6,390 nucleotides of DNA, from the NCBI GenBank assembly GCA_030038035.1, contig JASHPP010000320.1:1-6390 (forward strand). Direction: 5' to 3'. Numbering within the stretch: the stretch's first letter is position 1; each line of letters starts with the position of its first letter. The translations under genes and the position numbers were made by a program. Shown in pieces: positions 1-5,598 of the stretch. This stretch comes from Trebonia sp. (lineage in GTDB: Bacteria; Actinomycetota; Actinomycetes; Streptosporangiales; Streptosporangiaceae). A model generated the notes under the pieces. The model did no database searches and was not told where the DNA came from. It was given only the letters and a program-made list of their open reading frames with translations.

Positions 1-618
1 AACGAGGCGCGCCGGTTCGCGGCCAAGGACTACGACATCCTGCTGGTCGGCCATGGCGGGCACGAGGAGGTCGTCGGCACCACCGGCGAGGCGCCGGAGC
101 GCATTCACCTGGTCGATGGCCCCGAGGGCGGTGAGAGCGTCGAGATACGCGACCCGGCCAAGGTGGCCTGGCTGTCTCAGACCACGCTGTCGGTCGACGA
201 GACGAACGAGACCGTCGCCGCGCTGCGCGAGCGCTTCCCGCAGCTCCTGGACCCGCCGAGCGACGACATCTGCTACGCCACGCAGAACCGGCAGGCCGCG
301 GTGAAGGTCATCGCCCGCGAGGCGGACGTCGTGATCGTCGTCGGCTCCCCGAACTCGTCCAACTCGGTCCGCCTCGTCGAGGTGGCCAAGGACGCGGGGG
401 CGGGCGCCGCCTACCTCGTGGACGACGCGGGCGAGGTCGAAGACCGCTGGCTTGCGGGGGCCGGCACGGTCGGCGTCACCAGCGGGGCCTCGGTTCCCGA
501 GGAGCTGGTCAGCGGCGTGCTCGCCAAGCTGGACAGGCTCGGGTTCAGCGACGTGGAGGAGGTCGAAGCCGTCACCGAGCGGATGTCGTTCCAGCTCCCG
601 CGCGAGCTTCGCAAATAG
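1..618 (+). CDS. ispH: 4-hydroxy-3-methylbut-2-enyl diphosphate reductase (IspH/LytB), C-terminal part, 5' end outside window
   Basis: IspH is the cytosolic [4Fe-4S] enzyme that reductively dehydroxylates HMBPP to IPP and DMAPP, the last step of the MEP isoprenoid pathway. The frame is open from base 1 and ends at TAG 616-618, giving 205 visible residues of a protein usually about 310-340 aa. Seen in order (visible numbering): [11 protein letters not shown] at 18-28, carrying the substrate-binding His (H21) and catalytic Glu (E23, equivalent to E. coli E126); QTTLSVDET at 60-68; [10 protein letters not shown] at 89-98, with the third cluster ligand C91; [16 protein letters not shown] at 114-129, with the Ser-Ser-Asn that holds the diphosphate; and [11 protein letters not shown] at 158-168. 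These motifs are diagnostic of the family. The two earlier cluster cysteines would lie upstream of the window. The end of the gene overlaps the convergent rmuC by 47 bp. No key residue is missing in the visible part. Confidence 0.97.
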   Translation, partial: NEARRFAAKDYDILLVGHGGHEEVVGTTGEAPERIHLVDGPEGGESVEIRDPAKVAWLSQTTLSVDETNETVAALRERFPQLLDPPSDDICYATQNRQAAVKVIAREADVVIVVGSPNSSNSVRLVEVAKDAGAGAAYLVDDAGEVEDRWLAGAGTVGVTSGASVPEELVSGVLAKLDRLGFSDVEEVEAVTERMSFQLPRELRK

Positions 619-1783
619 CCTCAACGCCGGCGTCAACACCGGCGTCAGGGCCGGCCTCAAGGCCGGGCCGGGCGGCGAGCAGTTCCGGCGCGGACAGCGG
701 TCGCGCCGTGTCCACGACGGCCGCGGGCCCTGGCAGCTCGGCCTCCACGATGCCGAGCTCGGCAAGCCGCCTGGCGCTGACGAGCACCCGGCTTTCCAGC
801 GACCCGACGGCGGCGTTGTAGGCGCCGACCGCGTCGGTCAGCGACTTGCCGAGCCGCTCCACGTGCCGCCCCAGCCCGGACAGCCGCTCGTGCAGCTGAC
901 GCCCGAGGTCGAACACTGCCCGCGCGTTGTCGGAAAGCGCCTGCTGCTGCCACGCGTACTGCGCCGTGCGAAGCGTCGACACCAGCGTGGTCGGCGTGGC
1001 GATGTGCACCCGGCGCGAGATCGCGTGCTCAAGCAGGCCGGGATCGCGCTCGAGGGCCGGCGCGAGGAACGCCTCGCCAGGGATGAACAAGATCACGAAT
1101 TCCGGGGTTTCCCGCAGCGCGTTCCAGTACGCCCTGGCGCCGAGCTGGTCGACGTGGGCGCGCAGCTGCCGCGCGTGCGCGTTCAGCCGGTCCTCGCGCA
1201 CCTGGTCGTCGGCCGCCTCGGCGGCTTCCAGGTAGGCGGCGAGCGAGACCTTGGAGTCGACGACGATGTTCTTGCCCCCGGCCAGCCGCACCACCATGTC
1301 CGGCCGCTGGCCGGAGTCGAGGACGACCTGCTCGTCGAAGTCACACCGGTCCGCCATCCCGGCCAGCTCGACGACCCGGCGCAGCTGCAGCTCGCCCCAC
1401 CGCCCGCGCGCCTCCGGCCGGCGCAGCGCGCTGACCAGCGCCCTGGTCTGCTCGCGCAGCTGCTCGGCACCGCGCCGGGTGAACTCGACCTGCGCGGCGA
1501 GCTCGGCGTGCGAGCGCGTGCGCGCCAGGTCGGACTCGCGCAGCTGCTGCTCGACGCGGGCCAGCGTCTCGCGCATCGGCCCGACCAGCTGCTCGACGTC
1601 GAAACGCTGCGCGAGCTGGCCGTCGGCGAGCGCGGTCTTCTCGCGCGCGGCCCGCTCGACCAGCGCGACGGCCTCTTCGGCGGCGCGGGCGCGCGCCTCC
1701 GCGGCGGCAAGGCGGCTGCGCGGCAGCAGGTATCCGATTACCGTGCCGATGGCGAGGCCGGCCAGCAGGGCGACGACGATCAT
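572..1783 (-). CDS. rmuC: DNA recombination protein RmuC family
   Basis: The 403-aa product has the RmuC layout. Residues 1-20 are a hydrophobic N-terminal anchor ([13 protein letters not shown]...), and about 24-115 is an Ala/Glu/Arg-rich coiled coil. The conserved core begins near [16 protein letters not shown] (128-143). RPDMVVRL (160-167, D162) and NIVVDSKV (172-179, D176 and K178) form the PD-(D/E)xK nuclease-like signature; further core blocks are [16 protein letters not shown] (229-244) and [19 protein letters not shown] (262-280). In E. coli, RmuC limits inversions at short inverted repeats; the biochemical activity is inferred from the fold. ATG 1783 is chosen because it places the membrane anchor at the very N-terminus. 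A TTG at 1846 would add 21 Pro/Gly-rich residues and run across the intergenic region. The C-terminus is odd: residues 374-389 are four tetrapeptides ([16 protein letters not shown]), and the final 15 codons are antisense to ispH. It is divergent from the ABC gene. Confidence 0.93.
   Translation of the reverse strand: MIVVALLAGLAIGTVIGYLLPRSRLAAAEARARAAEEAVALVERAAREKTALADGQLAQRFDVEQLVGPMRETLARVEQQLRESDLARTRSHAELAAQVEFTRRGAEQLREQTRALVSALRRPEARGRWGELQLRRVVELAGMADRCDFDEQVVLDSGQRPDMVVRLAGGKNIVVDSKVSLAAYLEAAEAADDQVREDRLNAHARQLRAHVDQLGARAYWNALRETPEFVILFIPGEAFLAPALERDPGLLEHAISRRVHIATPTTLVSTLRTAQYAWQQQALSDNARAVFDLGRQLHERLSGLGRHVERLGKSLTDAVGAYNAAVGSLESRVLVSARRLAELGIVEAELPGPAAVVDTARPLSAPELLAARPGLEAGPDAGVDAGVEAICEARAGAGTTSAR
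621..668. repeat. Four tandem 12-bp units at the 3' end of rmuC
   Basis: On the + strand the units are TCAACGCCGGCG, TCAACACCGGCG, TCAGGGCCGGCC and TCAAGGCCGGGC, without spacers. They start 2 bp after the ispH stop. In the rmuC frame each unit is one Gly-X-(Asp/Glu)-Ala tetrapeptide, together RmuC residues 374-389. Because the unit is a multiple of three, gain or loss of copies would keep the RmuC frame. The first two units differ at one base, which suggests recent duplication; the other two are more diverged. Confidence 0.85.
648..669 (+). terminator. Possible ispH terminator hairpin between convergent genes
   Basis: CCGGCC (651-656), loop TCAA (657-660) and GGCCGG (661-666) form a perfect 6-bp GC stem with a tetraloop. 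The stem extends past one G-G mismatch by two further G-C pairs (648-649 with 668-669). It lies 30 nt after the ispH stop and is made from the third and fourth 12-bp repeat units. There is no T-tract on either side, which is common for actinobacterial terminators but lowers certainty. The hairpin is symmetric and could act on rmuC transcripts too, although there it lies inside the coding region. Confidence 0.4.
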
Positions 1784-1789
1784 GAGTCC

Positions 1790-1795
1790 AGTATT
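1790..1795 (-). promoter_or_regulatory. Candidate -10 box for a leaderless rmuC transcript
   Basis: Read on the minus strand, AATACT is followed by GGACTC and then ATG. AATACT differs by one base from the actinobacterial TAnnnT-type -10 consensus. The 6-nt gap would place transcription start exactly on the A of the rmuC ATG (1783), as expected for a leaderless mRNA. No convincing -35 hexamer is visible 16-18 bp further up, and no strong Shine-Dalgarno stands before the ATG (only GGA close to it). The 62-bp divergent gap has room for little else. Confidence 0.3.
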
Positions 1796-1840
1796 GGCAC
1801 AGCCGCGCCCACCCGGCCCGGCGACACGCGCGGCGGGCGG

Positions 1841-1855
1841 CGACAATGGTTGTCG
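1841..1855. promoter_or_regulatory. Inverted repeat spanning the ABC gene start codon
   Basis: CGACAA (1841-1846), spacer TGG, then TTGTCG (1850-1855) is a perfect 6-bp inverted repeat with a 3-bp spacer. The ATG (1846-1848) lies at its centre. It could be an operator for a small dimeric regulator in the divergent gap, or an mRNA hairpin that hides the start codon. Equally, it may be chance, since six pairs is a modest length. Confidence 0.3.
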
Positions 1856-3588
1856 TGCGGCCGGCTGGTTTGCGCCAACAGGGAAGCAGGGCGATCGAGG
1901 TACGCGCGATCGGGCAGCGATCCCGGTCCGGAGACCTGATTCTGCGTGACGTTTCGCTAGCTGTCGACCACGGCGAACTGATCGCGATCATCGGCACAAG
2001 CGGGCCGGCCAACACGACGCTGCTCGACGCGATGTCGGGGCTGCGCCCCCCGTGGAGCGGCTCGGTGCTCAGGGCCCCCGGACGCGTCGGGTATGTCCCG
2101 CGGGGCGACGCGATCCACGCCTCGCTGCCGCTCGCCCGGACGCTGCGGTACACGGCCTCGCTGCGGGAGGTCGCCGCGGGGGACGCCGCCGTCGACGACG
2201 TGCTGCGCGTGCTCGACCTGTCCGGCCGTGCCGTGCGGCCGGCCGGCGACCTGTCCCGCGGCGAGCGCAAACAGGCGTCGATAGCGGCCGAGCTGCTGGT
2301 CAGGCCCGGGCTGTTCTTCCTCGACGAGCCGACGTCCGGGCTGGACCCGGCGCGCGCCGCGGAACTGATGCGGGTGCTGCGGCGCCTGTGCGACAACGGG
2401 GCGACCGTGGTGCTCACCACCCACAACCCGCTGGACGCCGACCGCTGCGACAAGATCGCGGTGCTGGCCAACGGGGGTCACCTCGCCTTCTTCGGCACCC
2501 CGGCGGCCGCCCGCGACTACTTCGGCGCGGACAGTCTTGACGAGATCTACGAGCGGCTGGCCGGGCTGGGCGATCCGGCTAAGGCATGGTCCCGCCGCTT
2601 CTTTCCCTTTTCCCGAACGCACAATGGCGTCTCCCCGGCCCCCGTCGTCCCGCGCCAGCCCGGTCCGGACATCCGGCTCCCCGACTCCGCCGGGCCGCTT
2701 CCCGCGGTCGTGGCCGGGACCGTGGCCGGGGCCGCGGCCCCGGCCACGGTGCTGCGCACGCTGTGGCAGTGGTCGGTGCTCACCAGGCGCAACGCCGACA
2801 TCCTCAGCCGCACCAGGCGGACGCTGGCCATCCTGGGCGGAGCGCCCGCCGCGGTGCTGCTGGTCTTCCTCGTGCTGTTCCGGCCGGGGGCGTTCGACGC
2901 CGCACACCCCAGCCCAGAGGCGAGCGTGCTGATCGTGTTCTGGGTGGCGTTCGGCGCTTTCTTCACCGGCCTGGCCTACGGGCTGCCGCAGATCTGCGCC
3001 GAACTCGGGGTGCTCCGCAGGGAGCGCTTCGCCGGCCTCGGCGCGGGCGCCTACGTGCTGGCCAAGGCCGCGGTGCTGGTTCCCCTGCTCGCGGTGGCCG
3101 ACGCGGCCCTCCTCGTGGTGCTGCGCGCGCTCGGCCGGCTGCCCGCCGCCGGCGACTACCCGGCGGCGTTCGTCACCCTGCTGCTGTCCTCGGCGGCCGC
3201 GCTCGGGCTCGGCCTGCTGATCTCGGCGGCCGTCTCACGGCCGTCGCAGGCCACGATCGCGATGCCGCTCGCCTGCGTCCCGCTGGTGCTGCTCGCCGGC
3301 GCGATCCTGCCGGTGCCCGCGATGGCCCCGGTCGGCCGCTGGGTCAGCTACGCGACGGCGGACCGCTGGGCGTTCGAGGCGCTCGGGCACAGCCTGGGCG
3401 TCCGGCAGCTGCTTGCGGGCGGCAGGTCGCCGCTTGGCGTGCCGCTGCTCGCCTCCTACGGCACGACGTTCGACCGCGCGGTGGCCGTCGACTGGCTGGT
3501 CCTGGCCTGCTTCACCGCAGCGTTCTTCGCCGCGACCATCGCGCTCGTGATCCGCAAGACTTCGCGTCCGCCTCACCCGGCACGCTGA
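1846..3588 (+). CDS. ABCG-like half-transporter (NBD-TMD fusion) with degenerate ATPase motifs
   Basis: The 580-aa protein has an ABC ATPase domain first (about 16-240), an Ala/Pro-rich linker (about 255-300), and then an ABC2-type membrane domain. Hydrophobic segments lie near 327-346, 360-380, 400-427, 438-463, 470-490 and 547-569. This order is that of ABCG and of actinobacterial FHA-ABC exporters, but no FHA domain precedes it. Walker B LFFLDE (156-161), D-loop SGLD (164-167) and H-loop H193 are intact. Walker A reads GTSGPANTT (50-58): the invariant Lys is Asn (N56, codon AAC at 2011-2013) and the preceding Gly is Ala. The Q-loop position is Arg (GYVPRGD, R86, where relatives have GYVPQDD), and the signature is LSRGE (136-140) instead of LSGGQ. 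Such a domain may bind nucleotide poorly and not hydrolyse it, so the protein may pair with an active half-transporter encoded elsewhere or have a non-transport role. The substrate is unknown. ATG 1846 is the first start after an in-frame stop at 1783; the Shine-Dalgarno is weak. A strong stem-loop follows the stop. Confidence 0.9.
   Translation: MVVVRPAGLRQQGSRAIEVRAIGQRSRSGDLILRDVSLAVDHGELIAIIGTSGPANTTLLDAMSGLRPPWSGSVLRAPGRVGYVPRGDAIHASLPLARTLRYTASLREVAAGDAAVDDVLRVLDLSGRAVRPAGDLSRGERKQASIAAELLVRPGLFFLDEPTSGLDPARAAELMRVLRRLCDNGATVVLTTHNPLDADRCDKIAVLANGGHLAFFGTPAAARDYFGADSLDEIYERLAGLGDPAKAWSRRFFPFSRTHNGVSPAPVVPRQPGPDIRLPDSAGPLPAVVAGTVAGAAAPATVLRTLWQWSVLTRRNADILSRTRRTLAILGGAPAAVLLVFLVLFRPGAFDAAHPSPEASVLIVFWVAFGAFFTGLAYGLPQICAELGVLRRERFAGLGAGAYVLAKAAVLVPLLAVADAALLVVLRALGRLPAAGDYPAAFVTLLLSSAAALGLGLLISAAVSRPSQATIAMPLACVPLVLLAGAILPVPAMAPVGRWVSYATADRWAFEALGHSLGVRQLLAGGRSPLGVPLLASYGTTFDRAVAVDWLVLACFTAAFFAATIALVIRKTSRPPHPAR
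2719..2750. repeat. Perfect 32-bp palindrome inside the ABC transporter gene
   Basis: The left half ACCGTGGCCGGGGCCG (2719-2734) is exactly complementary in reverse to 2735-2750, with no spacer. It lies in the linker between ATPase and membrane domains and encodes about residues 292-302 (TVAGAAAPATV). A direct repeat of its inner part, GTGGCCGGG, sits just before it at 2710-2718 and again at 2722-2730. The DNA could extrude a cruciform, and the mRNA could fold into a very stable hairpin. Confidence 0.9.
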
Positions 3589-3593
3589 CCCCC

Positions 3594-3641
3594 CGGTTCC
3601 CCGGCCCGTTCGCGGTCGGCGCCCGCAAACGGCCGGAACCG
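3594..3641 (+). terminator. Large stem-loop after the ABC gene, probable terminator
   Basis: The right arm 3628-3641 (AACGGCCGGAACCG) pairs with the left arm 3594-3610, CGGTTCC-CC-GGCC-C-GTT, leaving bulges of two and one C. That makes 14 pairs. The 17-nt loop contains a further GCGG/CCGC pairing (3612-3615 with 3623-3626). The structure starts 6 bp after the stop of the ABC gene and ends 28 bp before the first lipoprotein gene. No T-tract follows. It probably ends the ABC transcript and separates it from the lipoprotein genes. Confidence 0.6.
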
Positions 3642-3669
3642 CGGTGCCGGGACGTGGCGTCCAAGCGGC

Positions 3670-4596
3670 ATGAGACGGTTCGTGTCCGCAGGCCTGTTCG
3701 CGTCGTGCGCTGCCATCGTTGTCACCGGCTGCGGGACGCAGGTTGCCTCTGTCCAGACACTTTCGGCCCCGAAGGCGCCGGCGTCACCGGCCAAGGCGCC
3801 ATCGCCCGCGGCCCTTTCCCCCCGCCAGCGCGCCGAGGCCGACGCGGCGGCGATCCGCGCGTCGTTCGTGCCACCGCCGGGCGCGCGTCGCCTGCCCGCC
3901 GCCCCAGACGCCGCCGGCGGCGCGCTCAGGCAGCCCGTGCAGCTGCCTGACACGCCGAACCTGGTGGACGACACGTCCTGGTGGCTGGCACCAGGCCAGC
4001 CGGAGGCGGTGCTGGCCTGGGAGCGGGCGCACCTGCCGCGGCGCTTCGCCAGCGCGGGCTCGGGCACGAGCTACGCGGGCGGCGCGGCGGCGGAATGGTG
4101 GGATGAGTTCTCGCTGCCCGCGGTCCCGGCCGTGCTGAACTCGCGGGAGCTCATCGTCCAGGTGGTCAGCGCCGGCCAGGGGCAGACCGCGATCAGGGTC
4201 GACGCCCAGGTGATCTGGCTGCCGGCCAAGCCGGCCGCGGAACGGGTGCCGGCCGGCGCGAAGTTGCTGATGCTGCGCGACCTGCCCGGCCTGGCGGGCG
4301 GCAAGCCGCCCGCTCCCGTCACGGTCACGAACAACGCGAAGGTGGCGAAGATCGCCTCACTCGCCGACGGGCTGCCCGTGTTCCCGCCTGGTGTCTACAG
4401 CTGCCCCGCGGACAACGGCCAGGGGCTCATGCTGACGTTCAGCGGCGCCGGCGACCGGACCCTCGCCGTGCTTGTGGCCGATTCGACGGGGTGCGGCACG
4501 GTCTCGTTCACGGTCGGCGGGAAGTCGCTGCCCGCCTTGTGGGACGGGGCGTCGTTCGTCCAGCAGGTGCTCGCGGTCGCGGGCCTGCACTGGTAG
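3670..4596 (+). CDS. Secreted lipoprotein of unknown function, paralogue 1
   Basis: The 308-aa product begins with MRRF and a hydrophobic stretch ending in the lipobox VTGC, so cleavage before C21 and anchoring to the outer face of the membrane is expected. Residues 30-50 are a Pro/Ala/Ser linker typical of lipoprotein tethers. The domain after it runs from SPRQRAEADA (50-59) to GLHW at the C-terminus. Recurrent blocks are NLVDD-SWWLAPG (97-109), EFSLP-VPAVL-SREL (146-161), QTAIRVD-QV-WLPAKPAAERVPAG (172-196), LPVFPPG (235-241) and GCGTVSF (274-280). Two cysteines after the lipobox, C245 and C275, are also present in the neighbour and could form a disulfide. I recognise no named domain and assign no function; it resembles proteins annotated only as hypothetical in other actinomycetes, which is recollection. 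ATG 3670 is chosen because it gives the same 20-residue signal peptide as the paralogue; the Shine-Dalgarno is poor. Confidence 0.88.
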   Translation: MRRFVSAGLFASCAAIVVTGCGTQVASVQTLSAPKAPASPAKAPSPAALSPRQRAEADAAAIRASFVPPPGARRLPAAPDAAGGALRQPVQLPDTPNLVDDTSWWLAPGQPEAVLAWERAHLPRRFASAGSGTSYAGGAAAEWWDEFSLPAVPAVLNSRELIVQVVSAGQGQTAIRVDAQVIWLPAKPAAERVPAGAKLLMLRDLPGLAGGKPPAPVTVTNNAKVAKIASLADGLPVFPPGVYSCPADNGQGLMLTFSGAGDRTLAVLVADSTGCGTVSFTVGGKSLPALWDGASFVQQVLAVAGLHW

Positions 4597-4675
4597 CTAG
4601 CCGGATTCAGCCAGCTGGGATAGGACAAAGTCAGCGCGCCCGGACCTGCCAGCACATCAAGGCCCGTGACTGACT

Positions 4676-4680
4676 GGGAG
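4676..4680 (+). promoter_or_regulatory. Ribosome binding site of lipoprotein paralogue 2
   Basis: GGGAG lies 5 nt before ATG 4686 and is the clearest Shine-Dalgarno in the window. It fixes the start of the second lipoprotein gene. The 89-bp gap before that gene (4597-4685) shows no strong hairpin, so read-through from the first copy is possible. I see no convincing promoter in it. Confidence 0.6.
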
Positions 4681-4685
4681 CGACC

Positions 4686-5573
4686 ATGAAACGATTGCCC
4701 GGCGCAATACTGGCCACGTCCTGCGCTGCGATCGCCGTCAGCGCCTGCGGGACGCAGGCCGCCACCGTGCAGCCGGGGTCATCAGCACCGGCGGCCGTCT
4801 CCCCCCGGCAGCGGGCCGAGGCCGACGCGACGGCAATCCTCGCGTCGTTCGTGCCCCCAGCGGGCGCGCGCCGGCTGACCGCCGCGCCCGGTGCCGGCGG
4901 GGGCGCGCTCAGGCAGCCGATCCAGGTGCCCGGAGGGAACCTGGTCGATGACGTGTCCTGGTGGCTGGCACCGGGCCCGCCGGAGGCGGTGCTGGCCTGG
5001 GAGCAGGCGCACCTGCCGGCGCGCTTCGCCACCGCTGGCTCGGCCGAGGCGAGCGGGCGCGACGGGCTCTACGAATGGTCGCACGAGTTCTCGCTGCCCC
5101 CTGTCCCGGCCGTGCTCGACTCGCGCGAGCTCGTCGTCCAGGTGGTCAGCGCGGGTGCGAACCAGACCGCGATCAGGGTCGATTCGCAGGTGACGTGGCT
5201 GCCGGCCAAGCCGGCCGCCGAACGGGTGCCGGCCGGGACGGTCTCGGTGACGATCAGCGAGGTCACCGGGGCGGGCACCAAGCCGCCCGCCCCGGTGGCC
5301 GTCACGGACAAAGCCACGTTGCGCAAGATCGTGTCGCTCGCCGACGCCCTGCCGGTGTTCCCGCCGGGTATACACAGCTGCCCCCCGAGCGGCGGCCTGC
5401 TGCTTGAACTGGCATTCCGCGACGCCGGCGGCGGGGTGCTCGCCGTGGTGGACGCCAATCAAGGGGGGTGCGGCACCGTCTCCTTCATCGTCGGCGGCAC
5501 GTCGACGCTCACCTTGTGGCACGGGGCGAGCTTCGTGCGGCAGGTGCTCGAGGTCGCGGGCCTGCACTGGTAG
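4686..5573 (+). CDS. Secreted lipoprotein of unknown function, paralogue 2
   Basis: The 295-aa product has a Lys-Arg start (MKRL), a hydrophobic signal and the lipobox VSAC, with C21 at the same position as in the upstream gene. Its tether is about 11 residues shorter, and the mature domain (from SPRQRAEADA, 39-48, to GLHW) aligns along its whole length with the upstream copy: about 176 of 259 positions identical by hand count. C232 and C262 match C245 and C275 of paralogue 1 and keep the exact 30-residue spacing. The least conserved stretches are residues 120-133 and 185-197 and the segment between the two cysteines. Arrangement and similarity show an old tandem duplication with both copies intact, so function is probably kept in each. 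The biochemical role is unknown; a cell-surface binding or sensing protein would fit but is not shown. It ends 25 bp from the convergent class V enzyme gene. Confidence 0.9.
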   Translation: MKRLPGAILATSCAAIAVSACGTQAATVQPGSSAPAAVSPRQRAEADATAILASFVPPAGARRLTAAPGAGGGALRQPIQVPGGNLVDDVSWWLAPGPPEAVLAWEQAHLPARFATAGSAEASGRDGLYEWSHEFSLPPVPAVLDSRELVVQVVSAGANQTAIRVDSQVTWLPAKPAAERVPAGTVSVTISEVTGAGTKPPAPVAVTDKATLRKIVSLADALPVFPPGIHSCPPSGGLLLELAFRDAGGGVLAVVDANQGGCGTVSFIVGGTSTLTLWHGASFVRQVLEVAGLHW

Positions 5574-5598
5574 CACCAGGCGACCGCCGCCAGCGGGG

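Noticed and set aside
621..668. CRISPR-like array
   Set aside because: The 12-bp units are contiguous with no spacers and encode a tetrapeptide repeat in frame.
1784..1846. TTG at 1846 as an upstream start for rmuC
   Set aside because: It would add 21 Pro/Gly-rich residues before a clean N-terminal membrane anchor and consume the whole divergent gap; ATG 1783 fits the family.
452..1939. Long rightward open frame of 495 codons antisense to rmuC
   Set aside because: It is a GC-rich shadow frame with Arg/Gly/Pro-rich, low-complexity translation and no family motif, while the opposite strand encodes all RmuC motifs over the same bases.
1846..1980. FHA domain before the ATPase, as in related actinobacterial transporters
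   Set aside because: Only about 45 residues precede Walker A, too few for an FHA domain, and an in-frame stop at 1783 blocks a longer start.
2719..2750. Palindrome as an intrinsic terminator
   Set aside because: It lies inside an intact reading frame in the middle of the gene, has no loop or T-tract, and the downstream membrane domain is clearly coding.
2586..3950. Rightward open frame of 454 codons across the ABC membrane domain and into the first lipoprotein gene
   Set aside because: Its translation is Arg/Ala/Gly-rich without motifs, crosses a clear gene boundary and overlaps two well-supported genes in another frame.
5567..5579. Hairpin CTGGT-AGC-ACCAG over the stop of lipoprotein paralogue 2 as a terminator
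   Set aside because: Five pairs with a 3-nt loop and no flanking extension or T-tract is too weak to call.
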